NCBI GenBank assembly: GCA_023433705.1
Contig: JAEYUC010000106.1
Location: forward strand, 44,411-108,410
From: Pseudomonadota bacterium
GTDB lineage: Bacteria; Pseudomonadota; Gammaproteobacteria; Steroidobacterales; Steroidobacteraceae
DNA: 64,000 bases
Direction of reading: 5' to 3'
Notes under the pieces: generated by a model
Told to the model about the DNA's origin: nothing
What the model saw: the letters and a program-made list of their open reading frames with translations, nothing else
The model's database searches: none
In this document: piece by piece, positions 26,000 to 34,994 of the stretch
Layout: each line of letters starts with the position of its first letter
Numbering within the stretch: position 1 is the stretch's first letter
Position numbers and translations under genes: made by a program

Positions 26000-27073
26000 T
26001 CAGGTCGGCTCGCGACCGAGAAAGCGGGCGTAGTCTTCGATCGTGCCGGCGAGTGCGGCTCGTTCGGCGGGGGTCAGCTTGCGTCGCAGCCGGGTACGCA
26101 CTGTGACGCCGGGACGTTTTGACTTGCCGCTGTTCAACGTGCGCCGCCATTCGCCGAGGACGCGTCCGTCGATCACGACGACAGGACCAAGCACGCCATA
26201 ACCTGGATGTTTGCCCGGAACCAGCAGCGAACGGTCCTGGTAGGCGACGGTGTGTTCGTCGAAGGGCGGGAGTAGTTTGACGACGGGGCCGCGTCGCGCG
26301 CGGCGGGCGCCGGGCGATTCGTGCCACCAGTAGTCGGTGCCGTCGACACGCGCGGAAGTCAGTTCGCCTTTCACGACGTCGATCGCGGCCTGCGCATCCT
26401 TCGCCGTGATTCCTGCCCACCACATGAGGTCGCGCTGCGTCGCCGGGCCGTGACTCGTGAAATAGCGGCGCGCGAGCTTGGCGAACGCAGCGTCGCGATC
26501 GAGCGGCTTCGATGCGGGAATCCACTCGTCGAGCAGCGCGAACGTGTGTTGTTTTCCCTGTCGGCCAGCGAGACAGATCGTGCCTTCCATCGCGAGCCAC
26601 AGGAGAATGTGCAGCCCGCGCGACCCGGCCGTGCGGATTCGCCGTGCGTCCAGCTTCGCGTACAGCGCGCTGCGTTCGAGGCGCTTCCCACCCGCAAGCT
26701 CGCGAGTGACGATTTCGCGAGCGCGCTGGATGAGGCGGGCATCGACGTCGAACTCGCGTTCGAACCGCGCGGCGTTGCGCGCGAGCACACGCGGCGCGAG
26801 CAGATGCGTCATCCAGCGAACGTCGGCGGCGGCGACGAAGTGGAGCGTGCCGCGCATCGGCCAGGTGCGCACGATGGCACGCCGGGCCTCGGCGGCTTCG
26901 ACGCGTGCCTCGGTGGCCGCGCGGGTGCGCAGGCCCAGCGCCCACAGCGCGCCGAGATAGTCCTGCGCCTGAACCGCGCCGAACCAGGAGACGACGTCTT
27001 CAGGTTTGCGGAACGTCGCCCCGACGAGACCCTGGTTCCGCTGCCGCAGATCCAGGATGTCGTCGGGTGTCAT
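26000..27073 (-). CDS. YcaQ-like winged-helix DNA-binding protein (HTH_42)
   Basis: 357 residues. Marker stretches of the HTH_42/YcaQ family are present: RNQGLVGATFRKPEDVVSWFGAVQAQD at the N-terminus (quoted in two parts of the family motif), TWPMRGTLHFV (about 69-79), and LLPPFDEHTVAYQDRS near residue 270. YcaQ-type proteins (and the Streptomyces AlkX/AlkZ group) are DNA glycosylases acting on alkylation or crosslink damage. The same chemistry is possible here but not shown by the sequence alone. It is the last gene of the minus-strand set after dapD. Confidence 0.82.
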   Translation of the reverse strand: MTPDDILDLRQRNQGLVGATFRKPEDVVSWFGAVQAQDYLGALWALGLRTRAATEARVEAAEARRAIVRTWPMRGTLHFVAAADVRWMTHLLAPRVLARNAARFEREFDVDARLIQRAREIVTRELAGGKRLERSALYAKLDARRIRTAGSRGLHILLWLAMEGTICLAGRQGKQHTFALLDEWIPASKPLDRDAAFAKLARRYFTSHGPATQRDLMWWAGITAKDAQAAIDVVKGELTSARVDGTDYWWHESPGARRARRGPVVKLLPPFDEHTVAYQDRSLLVPGKHPGYGVLGPVVVIDGRVLGEWRRTLNSGKSKRPGVTVRTRLRRKLTPAERAALAGTIEDYARFLGREPT

Positions 27074-27112
27074 CGGCCGGCTCGGTGAGGTGTGACCGGA
27101 CGCGTGGGCTCG

Positions 27113-27955
27113 TCAATCCGCGCGCAGCAGCTCGTTGATCGACGTCTTCGCGCGCGTCTGCGCGTCGACGCGCTTGACGATCACGGCGCAGTACAGCGAG
27201 TACTTGCCGTCGCTCGACGGCAGATTGCCCGAGACGACCACGGAGCCGGCCGGAATGCGGCCCTGCAGGATCTTGCCGGTCTCGCGTTCGTAGATCTTCG
27301 TGCTCTGGCCGATGTACACGCCCATCGAGATCACGCTGCCTTCCTCGACGATCACGCCCTCGACGACTTCGGAGCGCGCGCCGATGAAACAGTTGTCTTC
27401 GATGATCGTGGGCGCGGCCTGCAAGGGTTCGAGCACGCCACCGATGCCGACGCCGCCCGACAGGTGCACGTTCTTGCCGATCTGCGCGCAGGAGCCGACG
27501 GTGGCCCAGGTGTCGACCATCGTGCCGCTATCTACATACGCGCCGATGTTGACGTAGCTCGGCATCAGCACGGTGTTGGGCGCGATGTACGAACCGCGCC
27601 GTGCGACGGCGGGTGGCACGACTCGGGCGCCGCCCACGCGCAGGTCGTGGCCTTCGTCGGCCTGCGAGCGCGCCGCGTACTTGAGTGGCACCTTGTCGAA
27701 GAAGCGCGTGTAACCCGCCTCGATGATCGTGTTGTCGTGCGTGCGGAAGTAGAGCAGCACGGCCTTCTTGAGCCACTGGTTCACGATCCACTCGCCGTTC
27801 TTCTTCTCCGCTACGCGCGCCTTGCCGGAATCGAGCAGCTCGATGCATTCCTCGATGGCGTGGCGCACCGCGGGCGGCGAACTCTTCGCGGTCAGGTCCG
27901 CGCGGCGCTCGAAGGCCTCGTCGATGGTGGAAGCGAGAACGGTCAGGTCGGTCAC
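27113..27955 (-). CDS. dapD: Tetrahydrodipicolinate N-succinyltransferase
   Basis: Transfers succinyl from succinyl-CoA to tetrahydrodipicolinate in lysine and diaminopimelate synthesis. It has 280 residues (E. coli 274) and starts with GTG at 27955. The left-handed beta-helix hexapeptides are visible from about residue 110 (VLMPSYVNIGAYVDSGTMVD) to 220 (VEGVIVEEGSVISMGVYIG). It lies 25 bases downstream of dapC, so the two are co-transcribed with glnD. Confidence 0.97.
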   Translation of the reverse strand: MTDLTVLASTIDEAFERRADLTAKSSPPAVRHAIEECIELLDSGKARVAEKKNGEWIVNQWLKKAVLLYFRTHDNTIIEAGYTRFFDKVPLKYAARSQADEGHDLRVGGARVVPPAVARRGSYIAPNTVLMPSYVNIGAYVDSGTMVDTWATVGSCAQIGKNVHLSGGVGIGGVLEPLQAAPTIIEDNCFIGARSEVVEGVIVEEGSVISMGVYIGQSTKIYERETGKILQGRIPAGSVVVSGNLPSSDGKYSLYCAVIVKRVDAQTRAKTSINELLRAD

Positions 27956-27979
27956 TAGCTGCTCCAGGATCGTGTTCGG

Positions 27980-29191
27980 TTACTTGGTCAGGAAGTCGCG
28001 GATGCGCCGGGCGGCAGTCACGCATTCCTCGACCGGCGCCACCAGCGAGATGCGCACGCGGTTCCTGCCCGGGTTACCGGCGCGCGTATCGCGCGCGAGA
28101 TAGCTGCCCGGCAGGATGGTGAGATTCTGCGTCGCGAAGAGGTCGCGTGTGAAGGCTTCGTCGTCGCGGCCCACGTCGGGCCATAGATAGAACGCGCCGT
28201 CGGGTTCGACGACGTCGAGCACCGGCTGCAGGATCGGCAGCACGCGCGCGTATTTCTCGCGGTACAACGCCCGGTTCGCGGCCGCGTGCGCGTCGTCGTT
28301 CCAGGCCGCGATCGAGGCGAGCTGCGTCGGGATCGGCATCGCGCAGCCGTGATACGTGCGGTAAAGAAGATAGGGCTTGATGATCGCCGGATCGCCCGCG
28401 ACGAAGCCGGAGCGCAGTCCGGGCACGCTCGAACGCTTCGAGAGCGAATGGAACACGACGCAGCGCTGGAACGAGTCGCGCCCGAGGGCGAGTGCGGCCT
28501 GCAGCAGCGAGGGCGGCGGCGCCGCTTCATCGCGATACAGCTCGGCGTAACACTCGTCGGCGGCAATCACGAAGTCGAAACGCTCGGCGAGTTCGAGCGC
28601 CTGGCGCAGGAAGTCGAGCGACAGCACGGCGCCGGTCGGATTGCCGGGGCTGCACAGGAACAACACCTGGCAGCGTTTCCAGGTCTCGGCTGACACCGAG
28701 TCCAGATCCGGCTGGAAGCGATTGCCGGCGGTCGTGTTCAGGAACACGGGCTCGGCGCCCGCGAGCAGGGCCGCGCCTTCATAGATCTGGTAGAACGGGT
28801 TCGGCATCGCGACCACGGGCCTTATCCCGGGTTTTCCGTGCCTGGCACCGTCTTCGACTACCGCCTGGACGAAGGAGAAGAGGGCTTCTCGTGTGCCATT
28901 GACCGGCAGCACCATGGTGTCGGGGTTCACGCGATTGCCGAGCCCGAAGCGCCGGCCGAGCCAGGCGGCGCAGGCCGCGCGGGTCTCGGGCAGCCCGGCG
29001 GTCGCGGGATAGCTATCCAGCTTCCCGAGCGCGGCGCGCAGGGTGTCCACGACGAAGGCCGGCGGCGTGTGTTTCGGCTCGCCGATCGACATCGCGATGT
29101 GCGCAAGCGAGGCGGGCGGAACGACGCCCGCCTTCAGCCGCGCCAGTCGTTCGAACGGGTACGCGGTGAGTAGTTCGAGGCGGCCGTTCAC
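27980..29191 (-). CDS. dapC: Succinyldiaminopimelate transaminase DapC
   Basis: Class I PLP aminotransferase converting N-succinyl-2-amino-6-ketopimelate to succinyl-diaminopimelate. It has 403 residues and a GTG start. The N-terminus (PFERLARL, SIGEPKHTPP) is characteristic of proteobacterial DapC. The PLP-binding Asp is in VIAADECYAELY, and the lysine in HSLSKRSSVPGLRSGF (about 235-250). It overlaps glnD by 4 bases (GTGA) and is followed by dapD, the next enzyme's neighbour in the pathway. Confidence 0.93.
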   Translation of the reverse strand: MNGRLELLTAYPFERLARLKAGVVPPASLAHIAMSIGEPKHTPPAFVVDTLRAALGKLDSYPATAGLPETRAACAAWLGRRFGLGNRVNPDTMVLPVNGTREALFSFVQAVVEDGARHGKPGIRPVVAMPNPFYQIYEGAALLAGAEPVFLNTTAGNRFQPDLDSVSAETWKRCQVLFLCSPGNPTGAVLSLDFLRQALELAERFDFVIAADECYAELYRDEAAPPPSLLQAALALGRDSFQRCVVFHSLSKRSSVPGLRSGFVAGDPAIIKPYLLYRTYHGCAMPIPTQLASIAAWNDDAHAAANRALYREKYARVLPILQPVLDVVEPDGAFYLWPDVGRDDEAFTRDLFATQNLTILPGSYLARDTRAGNPGRNRVRISLVAPVEECVTAARRIRDFLTK

Positions 29192-31887
29192 GCGGCGGCG
29201 CGGCGGTCGAGTGCGCCGGACAGCTTCTGCTGCAGCCGGGTCGCCGCGGCCTCGTCGAGCGGTGATCCCGACAGCGAGGCCAGATAGAACACGTCCTCCG
29301 CGCGTTCGCCGACGGTCATGATCTTCGCGGCGAGCAGGTCGACGCGTTCTTCCATGAGCACCTTGCCGACGTCACACAGCAAGCCGGGTCGGTCGCCCGC
29401 GATGAGTTCGAGCACCGAGCGCCGGTTGCGCTCGTCCACGCTCACGGCAATGGTCGTCGCCGTGCGGAACATGCGCGCCTGGCGCGGCACGCGACGCGTG
29501 ACCGTGATGGGTGCTTCCTCGGGATGTTGCAGCGCGCGCCACAATGCCCGCTCGATTTCACCGATACGTTCGCTGTCGGAGATCGGCGCGCCGTCTTCCT
29601 CGAGCACATGGTAAAGGTCGAGGCTGAAGCCGTCGCCCGTCGGCGTTATGCGCGCGTCGACGATGTTGAGGCCGAGCTGATCGAGCACGGCCGTCGTGAT
29701 CGCGAAGCCGTTGTAGCGGTGCGGCGCGAACGCGAGGATCGCCGTCGTGCCGCGCTCGTGGCTGGACTGCACCGCCACCAGCGGATCTTCACTGCCGGGC
29801 TCCCGATCGGCGAGCAGCTGCGTGTGCCACGCCACTTCCTCCGGCGTGTGCCGCAGGAAGTACGTGGCGGTGAGCCGCTCCCAGGCGCGCGATATCTCGG
29901 GCGGCGTGATGCGCCCCGAAGCCGCGAGCAGCTTGCGCGCGCCTTCCTGCGTTTCGCGCATGAGTTCGTCGGGATCGATCGGGCTCTCGAGACCGCGCCG
30001 CAGCGCGCGCTTCACGCGTTCGTAGAACTCCTGGAACAGCGACGCCTTCCACGAGTTCCACAGCTTCGGATTCGTGCCGCGCACGTCGGCGCTGGTCAGC
30101 ACATATAGATAGTCGAGGTGTGTCTCGTCGCCGACGCGGCGCGCGAACGCATTCACGACTTCGGGATCCGAGATGTCCTGCTTCTGCGCCGTGACCGACA
30201 GTTCGAGATGATTTTGCACGAGCCAGGCGACCAGGCGCGCGTCGTAGCGCGACAGGCCCTGTTCGAGGCAGAACGCTTCCGCGTCGACGGCGCCAAGCTG
30301 GGAGTGATCCCCGCCGCGACCCTTGGCGATGTCGTGGAACAGCGCCGCGAGATAGGCGATCTCGAGCTTGGGCAGCTTCTGCATGATCGCGGAGAGCTGC
30401 GGCAACTCGTGGTCGTATTTCGGCAGCGACAGCCGGCGCAGGTTGCTCAGCACGAACAACGTGTGCGCATCCACCGTGTACGCGTGGAACAGGTCGTACT
30501 GCATGCGGCCGACGATGCGGCCGAACGCGGGAATGTAGCGACCGAGCACGCCGTAGGTATTCATGCGGCGCAGTTCGTGCGTGACGCCCGCCGGCGCGCG
30601 CAGGATCTCGAGGAACAGCCGGTGATTGCGCGGGTTCTGCCGGAATTCCTCGTCGATGAGCCAGAGATTCTTGTTGATGGCGCGGATGGTCGAGGCGCGC
30701 ACGCCTTTCACGTCCGGGTTCTGCTGCAGCACTACGAAGATCTCGAGCAGAGTCGACGGCGTGCGCGCGAACACTTCATCGTTCACGGCTTCCAGGTAGT
30801 CGTTGCGCACCTGGAAGCGCGGGTTGAGCGGACGCGGAGGCGAGGTTTCGGTCAGGATGGCCTCGCGGAACAGCTGCAACAACAGTTCGTTGAGCAGCGA
30901 GACGTCCATGACCGTGCGGTAGTACCGCTGCATGAACTGCTCGACGGCGAGCGTGAACGTCGCGTCCTCGTAACCGAACAGCTGCGCGAGCTTGATCTGG
31001 TGATCGAACAGCAGCCGGTCCTCGCGCCGGCCGGTCACCACGTGCAGCCCGAAGCGCACCTTCCACAGGAACGACTGCGCCTGCTTGAGCTTGCGCAGCT
31101 CGGTGGGCGAGAGGAATCCATGCGTGAGCAGTTCGTCGAGCGAACTCGCGCCGAAGTGGCGCTTGGCGACCCAGGCAATGGTCTGGATGTCGCGCAGGCC
31201 GCCCGGGCCCGTCTTCACGTTGGGCTCGAGGTTGTATGCGGTGTCGTTCGCCTTGAGGTGACGATCCTGCTGTTCGGCGACCTTCGCTTCGAAGTACGCC
31301 TTGACCGGCCAGATGCGATCGGAAGAAACCGCTTCGCGCATCTCGTCGAGCAACTTCCCGTTGCCCGCGAGCAGGCGCGCCTCGATCAGTGTGGTCATCA
31401 CGCCCACGTCGGCCGCGCTCTCTTCGGCGCACTGCGCGACGGTGCGTACGCTGTGACCGACTTCGAGGTTGATGTCCCAGAGGAACGTGACGATGCGCTC
31501 GACCACCGCGCGGCCCGCGTCGTCGGGCGTCGTGGGCACGAGGATCAGGATGTCCACGTCGGAATGCGGGTGCAGTTCGCCGCGGCCGTAGCCGCCGACC
31601 GCCGCGAGCGTCCAGCCTTCGTAACCGGCCGGTACCTGCGAGCTCCACACTTCGCGCAGGATCGCGTCGATCAGTTCGGCGCGCGCGTGCACGAGGGTCT
31701 CGACCGATTCGTCGGCGCGGAATCTTTCGACGAGTTCCGCGTGCGCTTCCTTGAGCTCGACGCGAAATGCTTCGGGCGCGTGTTTCGCTTCGGCGAGACG
31801 TTCGCCGAGACTCGCGACCCGCGGCCAGGGGCCGTTGCGCAGGACCGTGGTGGCGGTTGCCTCGATGTCCTCTTCGAGTGAGGCCAT
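29188..31887 (-). CDS. glnD: Bifunctional uridylyltransferase/uridylyl-removing enzyme GlnD
   Basis: Glutamine sensor that adds or removes UMP on PII protein. From the ATG at 31887 it has 899 residues (E. coli 890); the open frame continues upstream but overlaps map and is not GlnD-like. The nucleotidyltransferase motif is GGYGRGELHPHSDVDIL (about 94-110). The HD domain is seen in LFHDIAKGRGGDHS (about 515-528). Two C-terminal ACT domains are visible (about 715-800 and 825-895; DRPGLLCDVGKVL). It shares one base with the map stop (TGATG). Confidence 0.96.
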   Translation of the reverse strand: MASLEEDIEATATTVLRNGPWPRVASLGERLAEAKHAPEAFRVELKEAHAELVERFRADESVETLVHARAELIDAILREVWSSQVPAGYEGWTLAAVGGYGRGELHPHSDVDILILVPTTPDDAGRAVVERIVTFLWDINLEVGHSVRTVAQCAEESAADVGVMTTLIEARLLAGNGKLLDEMREAVSSDRIWPVKAYFEAKVAEQQDRHLKANDTAYNLEPNVKTGPGGLRDIQTIAWVAKRHFGASSLDELLTHGFLSPTELRKLKQAQSFLWKVRFGLHVVTGRREDRLLFDHQIKLAQLFGYEDATFTLAVEQFMQRYYRTVMDVSLLNELLLQLFREAILTETSPPRPLNPRFQVRNDYLEAVNDEVFARTPSTLLEIFVVLQQNPDVKGVRASTIRAINKNLWLIDEEFRQNPRNHRLFLEILRAPAGVTHELRRMNTYGVLGRYIPAFGRIVGRMQYDLFHAYTVDAHTLFVLSNLRRLSLPKYDHELPQLSAIMQKLPKLEIAYLAALFHDIAKGRGGDHSQLGAVDAEAFCLEQGLSRYDARLVAWLVQNHLELSVTAQKQDISDPEVVNAFARRVGDETHLDYLYVLTSADVRGTNPKLWNSWKASLFQEFYERVKRALRRGLESPIDPDELMRETQEGARKLLAASGRITPPEISRAWERLTATYFLRHTPEEVAWHTQLLADREPGSEDPLVAVQSSHERGTTAILAFAPHRYNGFAITTAVLDQLGLNIVDARITPTGDGFSLDLYHVLEEDGAPISDSERIGEIERALWRALQHPEEAPITVTRRVPRQARMFRTATTIAVSVDERNRRSVLELIAGDRPGLLCDVGKVLMEERVDLLAAKIMTVGERAEDVFYLASLSGSPLDEAAATRLQQKLSGALDRRAAA

Positions 31888-32687
31888 CAGTTCGTGCTGC
31901 CTGGCCGCTTGCTGAGCGCGCCCAGAGTCAGCACTTCGACGCCGGTCTCGGTCACGAGAATCGTGTGTTCCCACTGCGCCGAGAGCGAATGATCCTTGGT
32001 CACGACCGTCCAGCCGTCGCCTAACAATCGCACGTGGCGCTTGCCCGCGTTGACCATGGGCTCGATCGTGAAAGTCATGCCCGCCTTGAGCACGTCGCCC
32101 GTACCGGGCTCGCCGTAATGCAGCACCTGCGGGTCCTCGTGATAGACGCGGCCGATGCCGTGTCCGCAGTACTCGCGCACGACGGAGAAATTCTTGTCCT
32201 CGACGAAAGTCTGGATGGCGTGTCCGATGTCGCCGAGGCGCGCGCCGGGCTTCACCTGTTCGATGCCGCGCCACATGGCTTCCCAGCAGGTCTCGGTGAG
32301 GCGCTGCGCCTGCGTCGAGGGTTTGCCGACGAAATACATGCGACTCGTGTCGCCGTGGAATCCATCGCGGATGACCGTGACGTCGATGTTCACGATGTCG
32401 CCGGACTTGAGCACCTTCTCGTTCGGGATGCCGTGGCACACCACGTGGTTCACGGACGCGCAGATGGTCTTCGGGAACCCGCGGTAATTGACGTTCGCCG
32501 GGATGGCCTTCTGCACCTCGGTGATGTGCTCGAAGCAGAGCCGGTCGAGCTCCTCGGTGGTCACTCCGGGCTTAACGTGCTCCCCGATCATGTCGAGAAC
32601 TTCGGCCGCAAGGCGGCCCGCCACACGCATTTTTTCCTGCTCGGCCGGGGACTTAATGGAGATGTGCCGACTCACGAGGGAGTCCAT
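31887..32687 (-). CDS. map: Methionine aminopeptidase, type I
   Basis: Removes N-terminal Met from new proteins. From the ATG at 32687 it has 266 residues (E. coli 264), with an AGGTG ribosome site about 6 bases upstream; the frame extends upstream without family similarity. Metal ligands and neighbours are visible: VNHVVCHGIP, NIDVTVIRDGFHGDTSR, YCGHGIGRVYHEDP, and FTIEPMVNAG. It is divergent from rpsB across a 252-base spacer, as in many proteobacteria, and leads the map-glnD-dapC-dapD operon. Confidence 0.97.
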   Translation of the reverse strand: MDSLVSRHISIKSPAEQEKMRVAGRLAAEVLDMIGEHVKPGVTTEELDRLCFEHITEVQKAIPANVNYRGFPKTICASVNHVVCHGIPNEKVLKSGDIVNIDVTVIRDGFHGDTSRMYFVGKPSTQAQRLTETCWEAMWRGIEQVKPGARLGDIGHAIQTFVEDKNFSVVREYCGHGIGRVYHEDPQVLHYGEPGTGDVLKAGMTFTIEPMVNAGKRHVRLLGDGWTVVTKDHSLSAQWEHTILVTETGVEVLTLGALSKRPGSTN

Positions 32688-32708
32688 TGCTTGCACCTGC
32701 GTAAGGCG

Positions 32709-32737
32709 TTGTTTTGACGGGGAACAAATGGTATAAA
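32709..32737 (+). promoter_or_regulatory. Candidate sigma70 promoter for rpsB-tsf
   Basis: TTGTTT (32709-32714), a 17-base spacer and TATAAA (32732-32737), followed by the GC-rich GCGCGGCC run that suits stringent control of ribosomal genes. Transcription would start near 32744 and give a leader of about 195 bases. TTGACG at 32714-32719 is too close (12 bases) to the same -10. Confidence 0.5.
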
Positions 32738-32840
32738 GCGCGGCCTTTTTTGGCAACGAAACTCACTTTAAATCCACACGCGCAACCTGTCGGCCAGTCC
32801 CTTACACGTTTAAGGGCGCCTCTCCGGGCGGTCGGCATAA

Positions 32841-32903
32841 CGAGTGGCTTGGGTGTTCTGGGGCTCCTCTCTGAAAAGAGAAGGGTCGCTGAATAACCAC
32901 TCG
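32841..32903 (+). ncRNA. Structured rpsB leader (candidate S2 autoregulatory element)
   Basis: The outer stem CGAGTGG (32841-32847) / CCACTCG (32897-32903) encloses an inner hairpin TCTCT-GAAA-AGAGA (32868-32881). The AAGGAG ribosome site lies 24 bases downstream. In E. coli the rpsB leader is the target of feedback by S2; this stem-loop is in the right place for that role, but match to the known element is not shown here. Confidence 0.5.
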
Positions 32904-32939
32904 GGGAGCGCGGAGGCACAACCCACCAAGGAGACTTTG

Positions 32940-33938
32940 ATGGCCGGCGTGTCGATGCGACAGATGCTGGAAGCGGGCGTCCATTTCGGACACCAGACCC
33001 GCTTCTGGAACCCGAAGATGGCTCCGTTCATTTTCGGCGAACGAAACAAGATCCACATCATCAACCTCGAGAAGACGCAGCCCATGTACACGGAGGCTGC
33101 GAACTTCGTGAAGAACGTCGTGGCTGACGGCGGCAGGGTGCTGTTCGTCGGAACGAAGCGTTCCGCGCGCGAGGCGATCGAGAAGGAAGCCAGGCGCTGC
33201 GAGATGCCGTACGTGAACCAGCGCTGGCTGGGCGGCATGCTCACCAATTTCAAGACGATCCGTCAGTCGATCAAGCGGCTCGCGGATCTCACCGAGATGT
33301 CCGAGAACGGCACGCTCGGCAAGCGTGGCAAGAAGGAAGCCACGATGATGCGCCGCGAGATGGAGAAGCTCGAGAAGAGCCTCGGCGGCATCAAGAAGAT
33401 GGAGTCGCCCCCGGACGTCATCTTCATCATCGACGTGGGCCACGAAGACATCGCGATCCACGAGGCGAAGAAGCTCGGCATCCCGGTCGTCGCGGTGGTG
33501 GATACCAACTGCGCGCCTGACAACGTCGACTACGTGATCCCGGGCAACGACGATGCGATGCGCGCCATCGCGTTGTACACGGCGGGTATCGCCGATGCGG
33601 TGATCGACGGTCGGTCGCAGGCGCCGGCCGTGGTCGTCGGTGAAGACGAATTCGTCGAGCTCGATGAAAACGGCGTGCCGCGCAAGAAGAGCGCGCGAAG
33701 CGCGCCGCAGAAGGCGCCCGCGCCGGCGCGCGGTCGGCGCCCGGCCAGCGCCACCAATCGTGGTCGCCGCCCCGCGGTCGCGAGCGTCGCAGCCGAGCCG
33801 GAAGACGGCATCGATGCCGCGTCGTTCACCGATACCGGCGAGGCGGCTCCGCGCAGCGCGACGGCGAGCGCCGGCCGCTCACGTACCGGCACGGGCAACC
33901 CGCCCGGCCGCGGTCGTGGCGGACCGCGCCGCGGCTGA
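32940..33938 (+). CDS. rpsB: 30S ribosomal protein S2 with long C-terminal tail
   Basis: Small-subunit protein needed for S1 docking and initiation. The core is standard: MRQMLEAGVHFGHQTRFWNPKM near the start (in part), GTKRSAREAI, NQRWLGGMLTNFKT and PPDVIFIIDV. The start ATG has AAGGAG 7 bases before it. The protein has 332 residues against 241 in E. coli. Residues from about 226 on form an extra tail of about 105 residues: an acidic start (VVVGEDEFVELDENG), then Ala/Pro/Arg/Gly-rich low complexity with repeated RGRRPA and a final RGRGGPRRG. The tail is likely disordered and RNA-binding. tsf follows. Confidence 0.97.
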   Translation: MAGVSMRQMLEAGVHFGHQTRFWNPKMAPFIFGERNKIHIINLEKTQPMYTEAANFVKNVVADGGRVLFVGTKRSAREAIEKEARRCEMPYVNQRWLGGMLTNFKTIRQSIKRLADLTEMSENGTLGKRGKKEATMMRREMEKLEKSLGGIKKMESPPDVIFIIDVGHEDIAIHEAKKLGIPVVAVVDTNCAPDNVDYVIPGNDDAMRAIALYTAGIADAVIDGRSQAPAVVVGEDEFVELDENGVPRKKSARSAPQKAPAPARGRRPASATNRGRRPAVASVAAEPEDGIDAASFTDTGEAAPRSATASAGRSRTGTGNPPGRGRGGPRRG

Positions 33939-33973
33939 TCCGCCGGCAACGCACTAACTACTGAGGTCGAGAG

Positions 33974-34900
33974 ATGACAATCACTGCAGAAGCGGTCAAG
34001 CAGCTTCGTGAACGCACCGGCGCCGGCATGATGGAATGCAAGAAGGCGCTGGTGGAGACCAACGGCGACCTCGATGCGGCCGCCGAGAACATGCGCAAGG
34101 CTGGCCTCGCGAAGGCCGACAAGAAGGCCTCGCGCATCGCGGCCGAAGGTGTCGTCGTGGTGGAGAAGTCCGCCGACGGCAAGACGGGCGTGTTGGTCGA
34201 AGTGAACAGCGAGACCGACTTCGTGGCGCGTGGCGACGACTTCCGCGGCTTCGCCGCGGAAGTGGCCAAGGCCGCGCTCGCGGCCGGCGCGGCCGACGCG
34301 GATGCGGTGAACTCGCTCAAACTCGCGAGCGGCGAGACCGTGGACGAGAAGCGTCGCGCGCTGATCGCGAAGATCGGCGAGAACCTGACCGTGCGCCGCG
34401 TGGCGCTCGTGAAGGCGCCGACCGTGGTGGGTTTCTACGTGCACACCGACAGCAAGAAGGCGGCGGTCGTCGCTCTCGAGGGCGGCGACGCCGAACTCGC
34501 GCGCGACCTTGCCATGCAGGTGGTTGCCTCGAGCCCGCGTTACAACACGCCGGCCGATGCGCCCGCCGACATGGTCGCGAAGGAGCGCGAGATCGCGACC
34601 GAGCAGGTCAACAACGATCCGGCCAACGCGAAGAAGCCCGCCGAGATCAAGGCGAAGATCATCGACGGCCGCGTGCGCAAGGCGGTCGACGAGTTCGCGC
34701 TGTCGCAGCAGGTCTTCGTGAAGGACGGCGATCTCACGATCGACAAGCTCCTGCAGAAGAACAAGGCGAAGGTGCTCGGCTTCGAGCGCTTCGAAGTCGG
34801 CGCCGGCATCGAGAAGAAGCAGGGCGACTTCGCGAACGAAGTGATGGAGCAGGTCAAGGCGGCTCAGACCAAGACCGACCCGCCGAAGACCACGCACTGA
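33974..34900 (+). CDS. tsf: Elongation factor Ts
   Basis: Guanine-nucleotide exchange factor for EF-Tu. It has 308 residues (E. coli 283), the extra length being in the middle. The N-terminal UBA-like domain has VKQLRERTGAGMMECKKAL (residues about 6-24), and the EF-Tu-contact core has NSETDFVARGDDF (about 77-89). It follows rpsB by 35 bases and is closed by a strong terminator. Confidence 0.97.
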   Translation: MTITAEAVKQLRERTGAGMMECKKALVETNGDLDAAAENMRKAGLAKADKKASRIAAEGVVVVEKSADGKTGVLVEVNSETDFVARGDDFRGFAAEVAKAALAAGAADADAVNSLKLASGETVDEKRRALIAKIGENLTVRRVALVKAPTVVGFYVHTDSKKAAVVALEGGDAELARDLAMQVVASSPRYNTPADAPADMVAKEREIATEQVNNDPANAKKPAEIKAKIIDGRVRKAVDEFALSQQVFVKDGDLTIDKLLQKNKAKVLGFERFEVGAGIEKKQGDFANEVMEQVKAAQTKTDPPKTTH

Positions 34901-34909
34901 GGCACACCG

Positions 34910-34934
34910 AAAACCCCGCACTCAGCGGGGTTTT
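34910..34934 (+). terminator. Rho-independent terminator after tsf
   Basis: AAAACCCCGC / GCGGGGTTTT with a 5-base loop (ACTCA), ten perfect pairs ending in TTTTCTTT, 10 bases after the tsf stop. It separates the rpsB-tsf transcript from pyrH. Confidence 0.92.
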
Positions 34935-34994
34935 CTTTATGGCAAAGTGCAAAGCCGGCCGACAGGGGACAGGTTCTATGGGGAATGGCACGAA

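Noticed and set aside
31888..32439. N-terminal extension of glnD to 1083 codons
   Set aside because: The extension overlaps map in another frame and shows no GlnD similarity; the ATG at 31887 gives the standard length.
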